Shown: positions 28,165-40,546 of the stretch, in pieces
Numbering within the stretch: the stretch's first letter is position 1
How the letters are laid out: each line of letters opens with the position of its first letter
Assembly (NCBI GenBank): GCA_021234535.1
Contig: CM037849.1
Coordinates: forward strand, 12,815,526 to 12,879,525
Reading direction: 5' to 3'
Length of the DNA stretch: 64,000 nt
Source of the DNA: Stichopus chloronotus
Taxonomy: Eukaryota > Echinodermata > Holothuroidea > Aspidochirotida > Stichopodidae
Notes under the pieces: model-generated
What the model was told of the DNA's origin: nothing
Databases searched by the model: none
The model's input: the letters and a program-made list of their open reading frames with translations, nothing else
Made by a program: the position numbers and the translations under genes

Positions 28165-29337
28165 ATGGAGGGAGACGAATCGTCTACTAGTACCTCAGGT
28201 GGCGACGTCACGGAGTTTATTCACAAAAAATTCCGGCCTAACGGTGCTTTTATCTCGAGACCCATCGAAAGGCCCGGATCGCCTCTCTCTTGTTCGAGAG
28301 TCGGCAAAAAACGGCGGGGAAACCTGCCGAAAGAATCCGTGACCGTGCTGAAGAACTGGCTGTACGAGCATCGTTACAATGCATACCCGAACGACCAGGA
28401 GAAAATTTACTTGGCTCGCGTCGCTAACCTGACGATGTTACAAGTCTGCAACTGGTTCATCAACGCCCGCCGTAGAATCCTTCCAGAGATCATTCGCCGT
28501 GAAGGCCGAGATCCCCAAAAGTTCACCATCAGTCGCAAGACGAACAGAAAAAACGTCACCGTGGGACGGGTGGCCCCCGCAGACGACGGTGACGTCGATA
28601 ACGACGACGATGAAGACGACGGTGACGGTGAGAATGTCGACTTCCGTGACAGGAGTGACAGTGAATGCAGTGGCATGGACAGTTTGATTTCGAGGGAGGA
28701 AGTCCAAGAGAGGCTCTCGAAGACGCCTCCATCTGAAAGCGACGGCAAACCTTCCAACGGTGACGACACCGACAGCGGCGTGAGCATCTGCCAGTCTCCT
28801 TCCCTTTCGTCGTCCACGCCGGAGCCTCCTTCTCCCTTGCGAATACAGCACACCCGTCAGAGCAACGTCACCAAGTCCTCCAGGTCGTCCGTCAGCCCTG
28901 CCGACACGAACCGCAGTCCGCTGGACCACATGCCCCACTTGACACATTTTAACTTCATGAGGAACCTATCAGCTCCTTTCACCGCCACCACGGCCCCTCC
29001 AATGCCATTGATCGCGCTCTATTCACATTTGTCCCACGGTCTTCGCGATGCCCGCGCTTCGGAACAGTTCCCGGCAGATTCATTAGACCTCAGTTCAGAG
29101 AGGACCAAACTCAACCCCTCAAACACGAAACTTTCGAGCCCAATCGGATCGCCGTTCCTCTCAGTTCCGAAATATTCTCCCGAGGACAAGTCCGGTGGCT
29201 TCTACCGGGGAGTGTACCCGATGCCCTATTTCTCATTGGACGGTTTGCAAATGTTGGGTGAAGTAGCCAACTTGAGGTCGAAGAGAGAAGAGGGACAAAA
29301 ATTCCACCGTCTTCGTCATAATGACGTCATATGTTGA
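28165..29337 (+). CDS. TGIF: TGIF-family TALE homeodomain protein (390 aa, last exon)
   Basis: Predicted nuclear DNA-binding repressor of the TGIF family, which in other animals binds TGTCA-type sites and restrains TGF-beta/SMAD and retinoid signalling. Seen: a TALE homeodomain at residues about 48-110, starting [12 protein letters not shown], with YEHRYNAYP carrying the three-residue loop extension (A73-Y74-P75) and a recognition helix [11 protein letters not shown] (W97, F98, N100, R102) with the Ile typical of TALE proteins. The segment after it, [12 protein letters not shown], is characteristic of TGIF rather than PBX, MEIS or IRX. An acidic Asp-rich stretch follows (about 139-160), then a Ser/Pro-rich tail with several SP/TP sites and an SLDLS sequence at 306-310. 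The start is the first ATG after the splice acceptor at 28153, in good context (G at -3 and +4). The frame is open upstream (D-N-N-E), so an upstream coding exon cannot be excluded. The frame continues into the intron to 27985, but that part is polypyrimidine and AT-rich and is rejected. No intron interrupts the 390 codons. Confidence 0.93.
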   Translation: MEGDESSTSTSGGDVTEFIHKKFRPNGAFISRPIERPGSPLSCSRVGKKRRGNLPKESVTVLKNWLYEHRYNAYPNDQEKIYLARVANLTMLQVCNWFINARRRILPEIIRREGRDPQKFTISRKTNRKNVTVGRVAPADDGDVDNDDDEDDGDGENVDFRDRSDSECSGMDSLISREEVQERLSKTPPSESDGKPSNGDDTDSGVSICQSPSLSSSTPEPPSPLRIQHTRQSNVTKSSRSSVSPADTNRSPLDHMPHLTHFNFMRNLSAPFTATTAPPMPLIALYSHLSHGLRDARASEQFPADSLDLSSERTKLNPSNTKLSSPIGSPFLSVPKYSPEDKSGGFYRGVYPMPYFSLDGLQMLGEVANLRSKREEGQKFHRLRHNDVIC

Positions 29338-29660
29338 CCGTCAAAGTCAAGGTGACCATCACCTGCGCGGTGTTGACGAAGATGAAGTATTTAATGCCGG
29401 TCATCAGTGGAAGATGTACAGAAGTAAACGGCAATGCCTTATCTTTGGAACGACTCCAATCACGTGTTTGTCATAGTGGCTCGACTTGAACAGAGGGCAG
29501 CATTTCTATTTCCATGACGTGGCTCGGCGCTTCGACTGAAATTCCAAACTGGAAGTCAGCTGCGCATTCTCATTTTGTTTTCACCGTTCTAGTTTGCAAT
29601 AAAATTTACGTGAATAGGTGCACAAAAGGGAATAAACGCCACTGAGAGGGTTCAAACACA
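29338..29660 (+). other. TGIF 3' UTR with two poly(A) signals
   Basis: After the TGA at 29335-29337 the sequence drops to the AT-rich background. AATAAA hexamers occur at 29598-29603 and 29631-29636, the first canonical signals after the stop. A transcript ending near 29.65 kb would have a UTR of about 300 bases; a longer UTR using later AT-rich signals is possible. Confidence 0.5.
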
Positions 29661-30675
29661 CACAGATTGAAATGTTTACAAAAGTTTACCGCTTTTTTAT
29701 AGTCCTTTTATGATTCGTGATCTTATAATCAAAATACGGAATTTTTACGTGTGTATTACCACTGCTGCCTTATGTACAGGATTTCATAAGGAAAACATAA
29801 CTACAAGGGAAACGAAAAGTTAAAGAGTATCAACGATTTCATTTTGAGTCATAAGATACATGTGTCGCAATTTAACCAATTTCTTTCAGTTCATGCTATA
29901 TTTTTCTTCTCTTTCATTTTGCGTTAACAGTCAAAGGAATTCTCCAAGTTTGCGTGGAAGAATATCCCGTTTGAATCTCACGTAACAGAACTTGCCTTTC
30001 AATATCAATCGACTAAATTATGTAGGAGGTATAAAACAAAATCAGCATTTGAGCATTTATTATTATTTTTTTTCAATGTCTTTCGTTTCAACGTAGCGTC
30101 TTCCTTCTTTTCTTTTTCTCTCGAAAAAGAGAAAATATACCATAAGGCCAGAATTGCAATCATCCATATATAGAATAAAACTTTCAAAAATCAGTTCTCC
30201 GTTCTCTTTGGGATAAAGTTGGCAAAATTGTGCCTCTTCTAGGAGGAATTCCAGACTGGTTAGATCTTTGTTGACAAGTGATGTCAAATTGAAATACTAT
30301 AACCGATTCCTGTAGGAGACTATTCCGTTAGGATTAGGTCATTGAGATAAAGGCCATGTGCGCTCTCCAATTAGTTATCAAAACCTTCGCAGAACTTCAC
30401 GTACAGGTTCATTTGGCTTAGATCTGAGATTATCTTTGTAGAAAACTTACCCAAGTATGTGGCACTGAATTCGGATTGTTGCTTATTACACCAAACACAC
30501 AGTTAGTAAGACGTTAAAGGGCTTGAACAAGATAAACAACTTACAATTGCACAGAATTTCTGCATTCTGTGATAGCAGTATATAGGTTTATGCAATGAAT
30601 CTACTTAAAACCTTTAAAGGTGATTAGTTGTCTTACTTATTTCTCTGTCACGTCAGTATATACTATATGTAGCCT

Positions 30676-30680
30676 ATATG

Positions 30681-30712
<32 letters not shown>

Positions 30713-30822
30713 TGTATGTATGTATGTATGTATGTATGTATGTATGTATGTATGTATGTGTATGTATGTGTATGTATGTGTGTGTGTGTATGTATGTATA
30801 TGTATGTATATATATATATATG

Positions 30823-30886
<64 letters not shown>
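30676..30886. repeat. compound (TATG)n-(TG)n-(TA)n microsatellite
   Basis: TATG repeats (30676-30760) pass through TGTATG/TG variants into a pure TA tract ending at 30886. It lies about 1.3 kb after the TGIF stop codon. Open frames across it are artefacts. Confidence 0.97.
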
Positions 30887-30888
<2 letters not shown>

Positions 30889-33800
30889 ATTTGTTCGATT
30901 TTTTGCTTCATGGTAGAGGGTTCGAACATATCCAAGCAATAGCATTAGCAATTGTTTTTCATTCATGATGTCTTTGATTTTCCCACGAGCAGCGCGAAAT
31001 AAGTTTACATTCGATTCGATTTTGGTTTTTCGATTCTGTCGTATAGTCCACGCTTTCGTATGAATGTAACCGGATTTTCTCTTTTCATTTCATGATTAAG
31101 TTTCCATCAATATTACACAGAGGCAAATTACGATAACGAAACATTCCGTTGTATACAGATTAAAAAAAGAAAATACATGTATAATAAATATTTATATGGG
31201 GTGAATGCAGGGTGCACTTCTCTTTATCGTTTGTGTACCGTTTACGCTATGAAGGATGTGATTTTTTTTTTTTTTTGAGGGGGGGTTCTCATACGTCAAA
31301 ACAATTCTTCGAAACATCAACATTCCCTACCACTCACGAGTGTAAATGAATAGCTCTCTTCGTGTCCAATTTACTTCGGATGCCAATTTTTGGTGAATAA
31401 GTGTAAATATTACATAAATTTGTGTATCCACTCAGAATGAAACATTCCAATACTTTCTTGTTGTAATAATCTTCAAATACTCCTCAAATGCGGGGATGTT
31501 GTAAGTCTAACTTTCCAGCATGTAGACGTGGTGAAGACATGAAAAAGAAGACAAATCAATTGACACAAAAATAAAAAAAAAACAATGTAATTGAATTTTT
31601 GCACCATGCACCAGCAACAATCCCTTTCCAGTTCGAATTTCCTTCAGTCAATGCTATTATTCCAATAATAATTATTATTTTCATCATCACTATTCTCTGC
31701 AATATTATTGTAAATTTTCGTTTTTTATAAACATACTCTCTGAGAAAGTTTTGGATGTGATTATTAATATGAATAACTCCGTTATACGAATGTGTAATGT
31801 TCTGTTACTTTTTCATTCTTTTACCATTATGATTAAACTTTGTATTAAATAATTTGCCAACAAAACATAGACGGATATTTTTTGGTCATATGTGTTTTAC
31901 AACACGCAGCATTTTGTTCTGCAATGTGCTAGGTTTATCGTTTGTTTGTAGGTTCGTGTGTGTGTGTGTATTTTATTTCATAAACAGGAGACCCTTGCAA
32001 GTCATCTAGCAATATCAATTTTAATCGCAAATTTTAACCAAAGCAATATGCGAGTGCACTGTTGCCAATGTATACAACAGAGAAAAGAAAACTATGTTCG
32101 TGGTGCGTAAATTTTATACCGTAGGTTTTAACAATTTTAATTATTACAGAATTCATGGACCTTTTCTAGTGTATGTCGTTTGTTTATTAGGGAAAAAAAA
32201 ACAAAACGAAATATTACTGTATCAATTCTCAAGGACTTGAATGTTTCGGCAAAATTCGTACATTGTGTTGTGCTTTTGTATGCAGTGGTAGTTCGTCGTT
32301 ACGAAATGTGTATTCATGGAATAAATGCATTGAATAGATGCATGGAATATGCATGTTTCTATGTTAGGAATTTGCATTGGATGGCCAGAGTCATTTGACG
32401 CCACGTATGACGAAAGAAGTATCACCACCGACATCTCAAATTTAACCATACAGAGCTCAGCTCTGACCTGAAGTTACTTTGGACAACTTTCCACAGAATG
32501 GAAGTTATGGTTTCAGACAAAAAAAGAAAAAAAAACAGGAAGGCCAGCATTTTTACCATATAACTCGACATAGTGAGAAACTTCTGCTATGAAATGCTCG
32601 TTATTTACACTCAAAAATGTCACTTTCGCATCAAACTTCCATTCATACCTTTGTCGTATAAGCAGGATCTAAGTTAAATCTATAAGTTTATGTGCTGTTA
32701 TTAACATTGAGTAATCTGTTCATATCAATTTTTTTTTTTGGGGGGGGGCTCTTTTCTTTTTCAAGTATTTGCATATGACCTCATTTTCATTCAGTCACAC
32801 GCAAAAATCATCTCTCAATTTTCTAAAAGGAAAATGTGTTTACAACCTTGAGCATTAGCTACAATGCATTGTGCATCGACAAAGGGAGACAATGGTAGCA
32901 ATCATTATGATTATATGCAAATTAACCGATGAAAAGAAGATACAAAATAGAACCAAAAAAAAAAGAAAGAAAAGAAAAGCAAAGCAAAGAAAGGCCAACT
33001 GAAAGAACCAAATAAATAAAGCAAAGTGGGTAGACCAGAGAGAGAGAGAGAGAGGGGGGGGGGGGGGAGAAAAAGAACCAGGATTATTGGATAATGACGT
33101 CACACCTTTAATATATGCACGATAATAGTTCTATGATTGCTCTTACCTTGTTCCCAACCTGTTTCGGTCTCTAAAAAACAAAGTATATGATATAATCTGA
33201 TCCATAGTGAACTGTTGATGCATACAAAGTGTTGTGATATTGCAATAATACAAAACAGATCTGTAAGTGTTAGCTTATAGCTGTGAGATAAACATCTCGG
33301 GTTTCGTAGGTGGCTATATAGCGATAGGCAGAGAGGGTGAAACTGTGAGGGGGGGGGACCACCGGAAAAGGTGGGGGGTATGTAATATTGACATCGTCTT
33401 GTAGCAAACAAAATTTTGAATACCTGTATGATATATTGGGACCGTTGGATTGAGTGATCTCGGGGACGGTCTTGACACATACTGCAACACCGATATAATT
33501 TTTATATAATATTCTTTTTTTTTCTCCATTTCTTCTTCGAGGTTTGTATCTTTCGAAAAGCGTGGTATGTTGTAGATAATCAGACCTCTTCCAACTCCAA
33601 AAGGGAGAATTTTTCAAGAAAGTCGGACACGTAGAAAACAAAAACAAGAAATGAAAAAAAAAAGAAAGTTTAAGATTTGGAGGGAAGTAGATGTTCGGGT
33701 TGAGGGATAGTGCGTTGAGGGATATCATACGTTTTTCTTTGAACTAATAAGCAACAAAAAGTTTAGAAAAGAACGGTTAAACTGCAATTAAGTGGTATGA

Positions 33801-35123
33801 AATAATGCGACATTTTAGTAGTGTATCGAGAAAACTGCTTTTGCCGATTCCATTAATACCGTACAGTGAGTGTAACGGTATATCTGTATATCGGTTTTAA
33901 GACTACGTATTCTCAGGATCCTACGTAGGATCGCAATTGATTTCAGTTACATGTAGAGTTTCAAAGAACTAAAAGTAAGGTAGAATCAACTTAATATCAA
34001 ATAGAATCAGCCCTTTTCTGAGAATCACATAAGTAACCACCAGAAGTGCGGAAAACCTCAATCAAAAAAGTACTTTACAACACTAATTATCGCGCTTTAT
34101 TATCTACTAATTATCTCTTTGGACTTTGCAGTCAAAAATCGATTCCCGTTGATCATATAAAAAGTATGAAACAAATAGCGAAGACCTTGAAATTAACAGG
34201 TTATGCTGTAACCGAATGCCTCATGAATAGCCGCAGGATATTCTTCCAAAAGACATATACATTTACGTGTATATACGTTGCAGGCAAACCTTACATGAAT
34301 ATTCAACAGGGCATATGACCGGTGAGCAGAACTGCCACGGACTTTACTACGATCATCTTGCGTTTCAATGGGAATTACAAGTGCCTTCGTAGGCTTTCTT
34401 TACTGTCATTTTTTTTTTTAGTATTTTGCTTTTTGAGTTTTCGTTTGACCAATTCCCGCCATGAACAGTACAAAATTGAATACGTGCCTAACATTTGAAT
34501 GAAACCTCACCATTTGTTGCTTCTTTTTTTTTTTTCGATTTTCGATTTTCGATTTTTTTTTATTTGGTTACCTTATATTTCTTCTTATTTTACATTTCAT
34601 ATCTACGACCCTTTGAAGTGGTTGGTTTCGATAAACTCATTTTTTTTTACTCTTTTTAAAACGAGTTCAACGGTTACAACGACGCAGTTTTGTACCGAAA
34701 AAAAAAACATGTACATTTTTGTAAAAAAAAAATGAAAGGAAAGAAAAAAGAAAAGAAAAGAAAAATAATAAACACAGAAATGAAAAATACGCGTTTTCAT
34801 TAAATTATTATCTGTTTTGGGTATCTTTTTTTTTTATATCTCTCTACTTCACTTTTACATAATTGGAACTATTTGGGTGGCGGGTACGTGACTTCACATA
34901 CAGTGCGCTGATGCACCGTCTATGGAAAATATAGCTCAATGGAGTCATGTTTACCCCACTAGCATAGTTGGTCCAACTTGTTGGGAAAGTCCGTTGTTTC
35001 GTGATCCGTAGAATTTTCTCAACACTCACTCACCGAATCAGATGAGGTCGACAGAGGTCCGTGCAGGTCAGTGTACCGCAACCTTCAAATCTGTCTGTCA
35101 TGGCGCCATGCTTTTAAATACAG
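30887..35123. other. no recognised gene
   Basis: Strongly AT-rich with poly(A)/(T) and a GA/poly(G) tract at 33036-33067. A possible 68-base exon at 34132-34199 (acceptor GGACTTTGCAG, donor TTAACAG/GTTATG) is too short to support. Confidence 0.5.
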
Positions 35124-35609
35124 TCCCACCTAACTCAGACGAATATAACGTCAGGCAAATTGGTTGCCCAGCAACCGAAAATGGATAACGTCATTATAGA
35201 TAGCCATACGCTGTTTTCGAAAGAGGCTACATATTACAGCAATAATAAGTTGCCCAGGTTTTCGTGTAAGTTTCTGATTACGGTATTATGAGCCTATTTC
35301 AAAAGACCACAGATACTTTTGGTGAACACGTGGAAGAGCAACTATACGGACTGTCGAAGTTTCTCTCTGAAAAAAAAAAAATGCTCCTGAAAAGCGGGAC
35401 CCCTTTGCATGTCCTACTCAGGGGAAGGGGATCCTGATCCCGTGGACCTATCCCCTGTATGCCTCCCTCTCAAATCTGCACTTAGTTCTGCTGACCATGA
35501 GTCTTTTTGTATAAGGAAGAGACATCTTCGGTACCAGCATGCGCATTATACCTTCATTGTCAATCGTCATTCTTTTCTTGGGGAGGAGTGGGGTGGTGAT
35601 GGGGGGTGA
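35124..35609 (+). other. candidate coding exon pair (35124-35265, 35422-35609)
   Basis: The acceptor TTTTAAATACAG precedes a 142-base exon ending in a GTAAGT donor at 35266. The next exon follows GCATGTCCTACTCAG at 35421. Joining gives T plus GG (Trp) and keeps the frame open to TGA at 35607. Peptide landmarks: AQQPKMDNVIIDSHTLFSKE, then GDPDPVDLSPVCLPLKSALS. Function unknown. The second exon could also splice out at a GTACCA donor near 35530. Confidence 0.3.
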
Positions 35610-38600
35610 AAATTACATTGTGCTTGGTGTCGCGTAACTTTGATAAAACTTCTTGCATGTCCTTAGCTTTGCAACGTTTTCAGAAATCTCTGTAAATACC
35701 CCTTGAAAATATTGTAGGGTGTTTGCTCTGGGAAGTCACTGGAAATGTTACTGGAAATGCGATACATTGTAGTTTTGGGTTTTTTTTTTTTTTCTGGACA
35801 GGTCTTGCCTATGGTTAAGCAGCAACAAGTGTCTTTTCACAGATTTGAAATATGTCCTTTGGATCTGTAAATACCGCATGACTGTCGCGTCAGTTGTGTG
35901 TCAGAAGTTCAGAATCTCTTTGTTTGACCAATTACCATCACCAGAAGAGGAAAGAACAACTGGAGTGACCAAAATATCATGAACTTTGAGAAAGAAATCA
36001 ATGAGACCATTTAAAGGTTAGTTGCACAGTCTATTACAGATCATTCGCACAGGTTACGTAATCTGCGTCTGTAAAGGCAAAAGTCACAACTTAATCGGGT
36101 TATGCATTGGTTATACCGGTCATAATCTGACACTTCGTGCAAAAGGCTAAAAGGATAATCCAAGCCGCAATCTGTCCTGTATTTATTTTTGACGTATTTC
36201 CAAGTGGATAGCCTAGCCTTTATCAATATTTATTATGAACATTGAAAATATTATTACGCTGTAAATGATTGTAGTACCCCAATCTGTCCTTCTGGTCGTT
36301 ATGCCTCCCACAGAACGTGATTAAAATCCAACCAAAAATGTAAAGTTAATTAGCTTCACATATATTTTATTTTATACAAAGTGAGTTTCCTTTTTGTTAC
36401 GATAGTTATGAAAAGATAAATATGTCTAGACCCTATTGTCAACATTCACAACAGCCAGTACAAGGAATACAGCGTGGGCGTCACGCTTATGAAACGAACA
36501 AATTAGCACAAACTAATATCATATATCTAGTTTTATGAACAAACCAGCACCAACTAATATAATATATCTAGTTCTATATAACAGTGTAATAATATATAAT
36601 ATATGTTAGTAGCCAATAATTCCGATTGTTGTTTGATGTTTACGTTTTGTTTCAACTGACGGCCAGCAAGCTTTTGTGAAAGTTACCTGAATACCAACAA
36701 ATTGTTCCTCAGTGAAAATTTCGTAAAGTAAGCAACCGGTTATTGTGCGGGTTTCTCAGAGAAATTCCGTGGCCCATGCACTGACCCTCCCACCCCATAA
36801 AAAATTGGAATGTTCGATGGGTATATTGTTCGTCGCTAAATTTAATATTTTCGAAAGTCCTTTCATTGTTTTTTTAAATTAAACCATGTTTTACCGTCTT
36901 GGCATTGCGTCATTATTAGTTCCACCTTTCGGAGACACCAGTTTCTCCATTTTCATGCAGGTGGAATGTTACCCACGATGCCATATTTTCTAACTAAGAG
37001 ACAAACCACATGATCGGAATTAGACCCTAAATTCCGTGCGTTCGTGAGCATTTGTGAGTCTATTATTTTGCAGACATGAACTTTCAAAATATTTCGGACT
37101 TGTTACTTTGTTTAACTGCAACGTATCCAAGTCAATGATCTTTTTGGGTCGTGCTTATTTTAAAACTAGAACTGCATTTACCTACAAATACGCAGAATTT
37201 TAGTGCGTGATAGGCAAGTCTTTGTTGTTGGTAGTAAGCCAGTCTTTGTGGAACCACTCCTCATAACCGAGTAGCGTTTTGGGGGAAAGGAGTGCCGTTT
37301 TCTGTTGGCCCCTTTCCCAAATCCATTCTTTTTTTATATCACTCTGGACAAAAAAAAAATTCCATTGGATCTCTCTCACAATGTTGTAAAATTGCCGACG
37401 CTTATCGTTATTATATACCGTATGTCGTGCAAGCCTGTATTTGCTCTGAGTTTTAAAGAGTACTCTAGTACTAGCTGTATATATGTCAAAACTGTCTTTC
37501 TGTTTCACCACTGAAATAGAACATGAGAGCAGTACATGATTCTGTAAAAGGACGTCATGTTGTAACCACTAAAAATCAGTAAAGCAGCACACGTTTCAGT
37601 GACATCATATTTAAACACAATGGCGCTGTATTGCACACCAATTTGGAAACAACATTGACACTCCACGTTTATCACCTCATTGGAAAAAGACCGAACCACA
37701 TTTCATAGCATTTTTCCGGAAATTTATCCGCAGGGCTCTTTAATCACTTTAACTCCTTAAATCGTTCTTGTAGTAGTTGCATTTGCTTTTCCTTAGTAGA
37801 TTTTGGTTTGAAGACGACCGTAGCTCGCACTATACTGCTATTGCTAGGTTTAGCATGCATAGTTGTATGAACTAAGTTACATTAGGCGCAGCATAGGGCC
37901 TTGTACGGCAGCATATGAGCCATACAAGGCTCAACAAAAGAATGTGACGTTCGACCGATATTGACAAGATTGAAAGTTGCACACAATAATCATAGCCTAA
38001 TCGGATAAACGAGCGACCTCACTTTCATTTTCTGTTATCATTCGAGAATGTAGCGTGGTGACTTTATTGCATTTTTTTTTTCCAAAATGGCAAACTTTTC
38101 AGACTTTTATGCCATTAAGTTTCATGGAAACACAGGTTTCCTCCGAAACTTAGTGAAAATTGTTTGATAATGTTAGGGTCACATGATATGTTATTTTAAA
38201 TGTGAAAGATGATTATTTGAAACAAATATTGCCACGAGTTTTGAAGTCTTTTGTTATATTTTCCAAAGTAAATAAAAATAGAAAAGTGTAGTTGTAAGCA
38301 AGAACGTCGGTGAAAAAAATCCTCCACTGCCTCTGCTTTCCTCTAGCCGACGTAGTTACGTATAATGGAACTTAACATAAGTATTACGGAACCAAATTCG
38401 CCAAGGATGTTTAAGGGGATAAATACGATATATTTATGGAGAGCTTGGCCTTTGCCAAGTTGTAACATAAATTAGTCACAGTATTTCAAGAAAGTGTCAT
38501 GAAACGGACGATGCAGATAACTTGTGTAACGTAGATAGGTAACCGTGACAAGGGAGACTTCCTTGAATTCATTGGAATGGAAGGAAACTTCGGAAATAAT

Positions 38601-39894
38601 GGAGTTTTCCCGAAGATCCCTTCGACTGTTTACTTTTTCGTTGGGATTAAAAAGACAGGAATGACACTTTAAATGACTTGATATATTAGTTCGACAATGA
38701 TGGGGGGGGGACACTAAAATTTGCTATTCATTTGGGCACTTTGAATATTTCATTTGAAACTTTCCTTTGTGTCTCTTCAATATGTGGTATTATTTCCCGT
38801 GCTGTGCTATGTATGATCTTTAGTTTGTCTTTTTTCCTGCTTTCCCGGAAACGGTGAACTCTGTCATATACACCAGAGGATACGCACTGCAGCGTACCAT
38901 TGTCAACCTATCAGATTACAGGCCCAGCCAAGAAATGCCCACGAGGTCAGCTAATACGTGGCGCTCTTTCATTATAATTTCAGCGCAATTTTTCGCACAG
39001 CACTTGAAGACTTACCGGTTATTTGTAATGGGAAAGTCCAATGATCAGATGATGTGTTAGCATATGATCTGCTAAATGACGAATCACATTTCACCAGACG
39101 ATTGCTTGGTTTTTGTTTAGCTTTTCGTGCTTTGTAGCATATTATTCAATCTCTGTGGAATGACATTGAATGTACTGAATTGCCATTATTTATTGCATCA
39201 CAAAGGATGATAAGTCACATTTACCACTAAAAATGAAACCAACGCGCTGTTTCGATAATAGTTACACACTTCTTAAAAACTTATATCTTTAAAAAAAAAC
39301 TTTTCAAAACTGCGTAGTTCTAGCTCTGTTTGGGCAAAACTGTTACCGTTGTAGAAATATCACAAATGAATATAAAATGAAAAAGAAGTAATATGAACAA
39401 TATCGGCGGCGTTTCTCTTTTTAGTAATAACACGACTATTATCGTTTTCTTTGAAGTCAGAAAATTGGTTTGAATACTCAATTTCCAATAACCGTGGTTT
39501 TTTTTATTTAATACATAGTGTTGTTATGGCAATGTTTTGTTTTCTGTCACCGACTTTCAACGATAATGCAACAACTATTTTTTTTTCTGACGACCCTAGG
39601 AACACAAGGCCCATTCAGTTCTGTGCTCTACGTAGACATCAATCATTAGCTATAAAATGAAATTCATGGCCAATTATTTTTTCATAGTCAGTTTGTTAAA
39701 AATATGGAAAATAGCATTTAGGTGTGGGTCCGAGTTCAGTCCCACTGTACGGTGTCCATTTATTTTTCTTGTTTATATATTTACAGAAGTGGATATTTTT
39801 GATTCGGCAACAATAACATGATTCTCGTGTTTCTGGTAGATGAATCGAGGGAGAAGGGTAGAGTAGGGGTGTTAGGGGAAATTCAGGTCTTCAG

Positions 39895-39897
<3 letters not shown>
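35610..39897. other. no recognised gene
   Basis: AT-rich DNA with the 41-bp duplication and a poly(G) run at 38702. A minus-strand frame at 38472-38630 is plausible as an exon but weak. Confidence 0.5.
36496..36577. repeat. tandem duplication, 41-bp unit
   Basis: Two adjacent 41-bp units, each starting GAACAAA and ending in ATATCTAGTT(T/C)TAT, with few differences. Confidence 0.85.

Positions 39898-39986
<89 letters not shown>
39898..39986. repeat. (TA)n microsatellite
   Basis: About 44 uninterrupted TA units, preceded by a short duplicated TTCAGGTCT. Confidence 0.97.
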
Positions 39987-39990
<4 letters not shown>

Positions 39991-40098
39991 TCTGGACATC
40001 TCTATTAACTGTTTGGTTGTAAATCCTTAATGAATAGAGACTTCATGATTCTACGTTTATAAAATTTTACGAGCCTTAATGCCAAATATATAATACAC

Positions 40099-40546
40099 TT
40101 AAAGGCCCACTAGTGATGACGCTCCTCCATATTTGAGTGTGAGAGCAAAAGTCTAGTTGGTCATAAGAGCCACTACTCTGTCATACTACTGTTTAAAAGT
40201 ACGTCAACTTTACTACTTAAAAGTACGTCATTTTAAACTGCTGGAAATGTTTCACTAAAGGTACATGCAACAAGCTCATGTTCTATCCTAGCGTTTTCCC
40301 TAGAAAATTCTTTCGGGGTTTTGCGCGGTTTCGTAGCTAAATAGAAATCTTCTTCACCGTTTAACTGTAGATGTATGGGAGCAAACCCCATCTGAGTGAC
40401 TCGGGTTAAGAAAAAAACAAAAGAAAACAAATTCTACCGAATACTCCTTTGTGCATACCTTTTGCTGATAGTGAATTAAAGAATATTTAACAAAAGGGTC
40501 TTTACAAGTTTTAGTTACATTTTCCCCCGAAATGGGCCTTTCTTAA
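40099..40546. mobile_element. possible TTAA-flanked element
   Basis: The left end TTAAAGGCCCAC and right end TGGGCCTTTCTTAA form a short, imperfect inverted repeat 448 bp apart. No other copy is seen. It overlaps a minus-strand candidate exon at 40233-40391, and both cannot easily be right. Confidence 0.22.
40233..40391 (-). other. candidate terminal exon
   Basis: The minus-strand acceptor has a long pyrimidine tract ending GAGTCACTCAG. It is followed at once by ATG and 52 codons (MGFAPIHLQLNGEEDFYLAT...) to TAA at 40235-40233. It overlaps a possible TTAA-flanked element. Confidence 0.2.

Noticed and set aside
28407..28947. 148- and 169-codon minus-strand frames inside the TGIF exon
   Set aside because: They are antisense shadows of a GC-rich coding exon, with biased composition and no family resemblance.
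30912..30936. GGTTCGAACATATCC resembling a tRNA B box
   Set aside because: No matching A box or cloverleaf around it.
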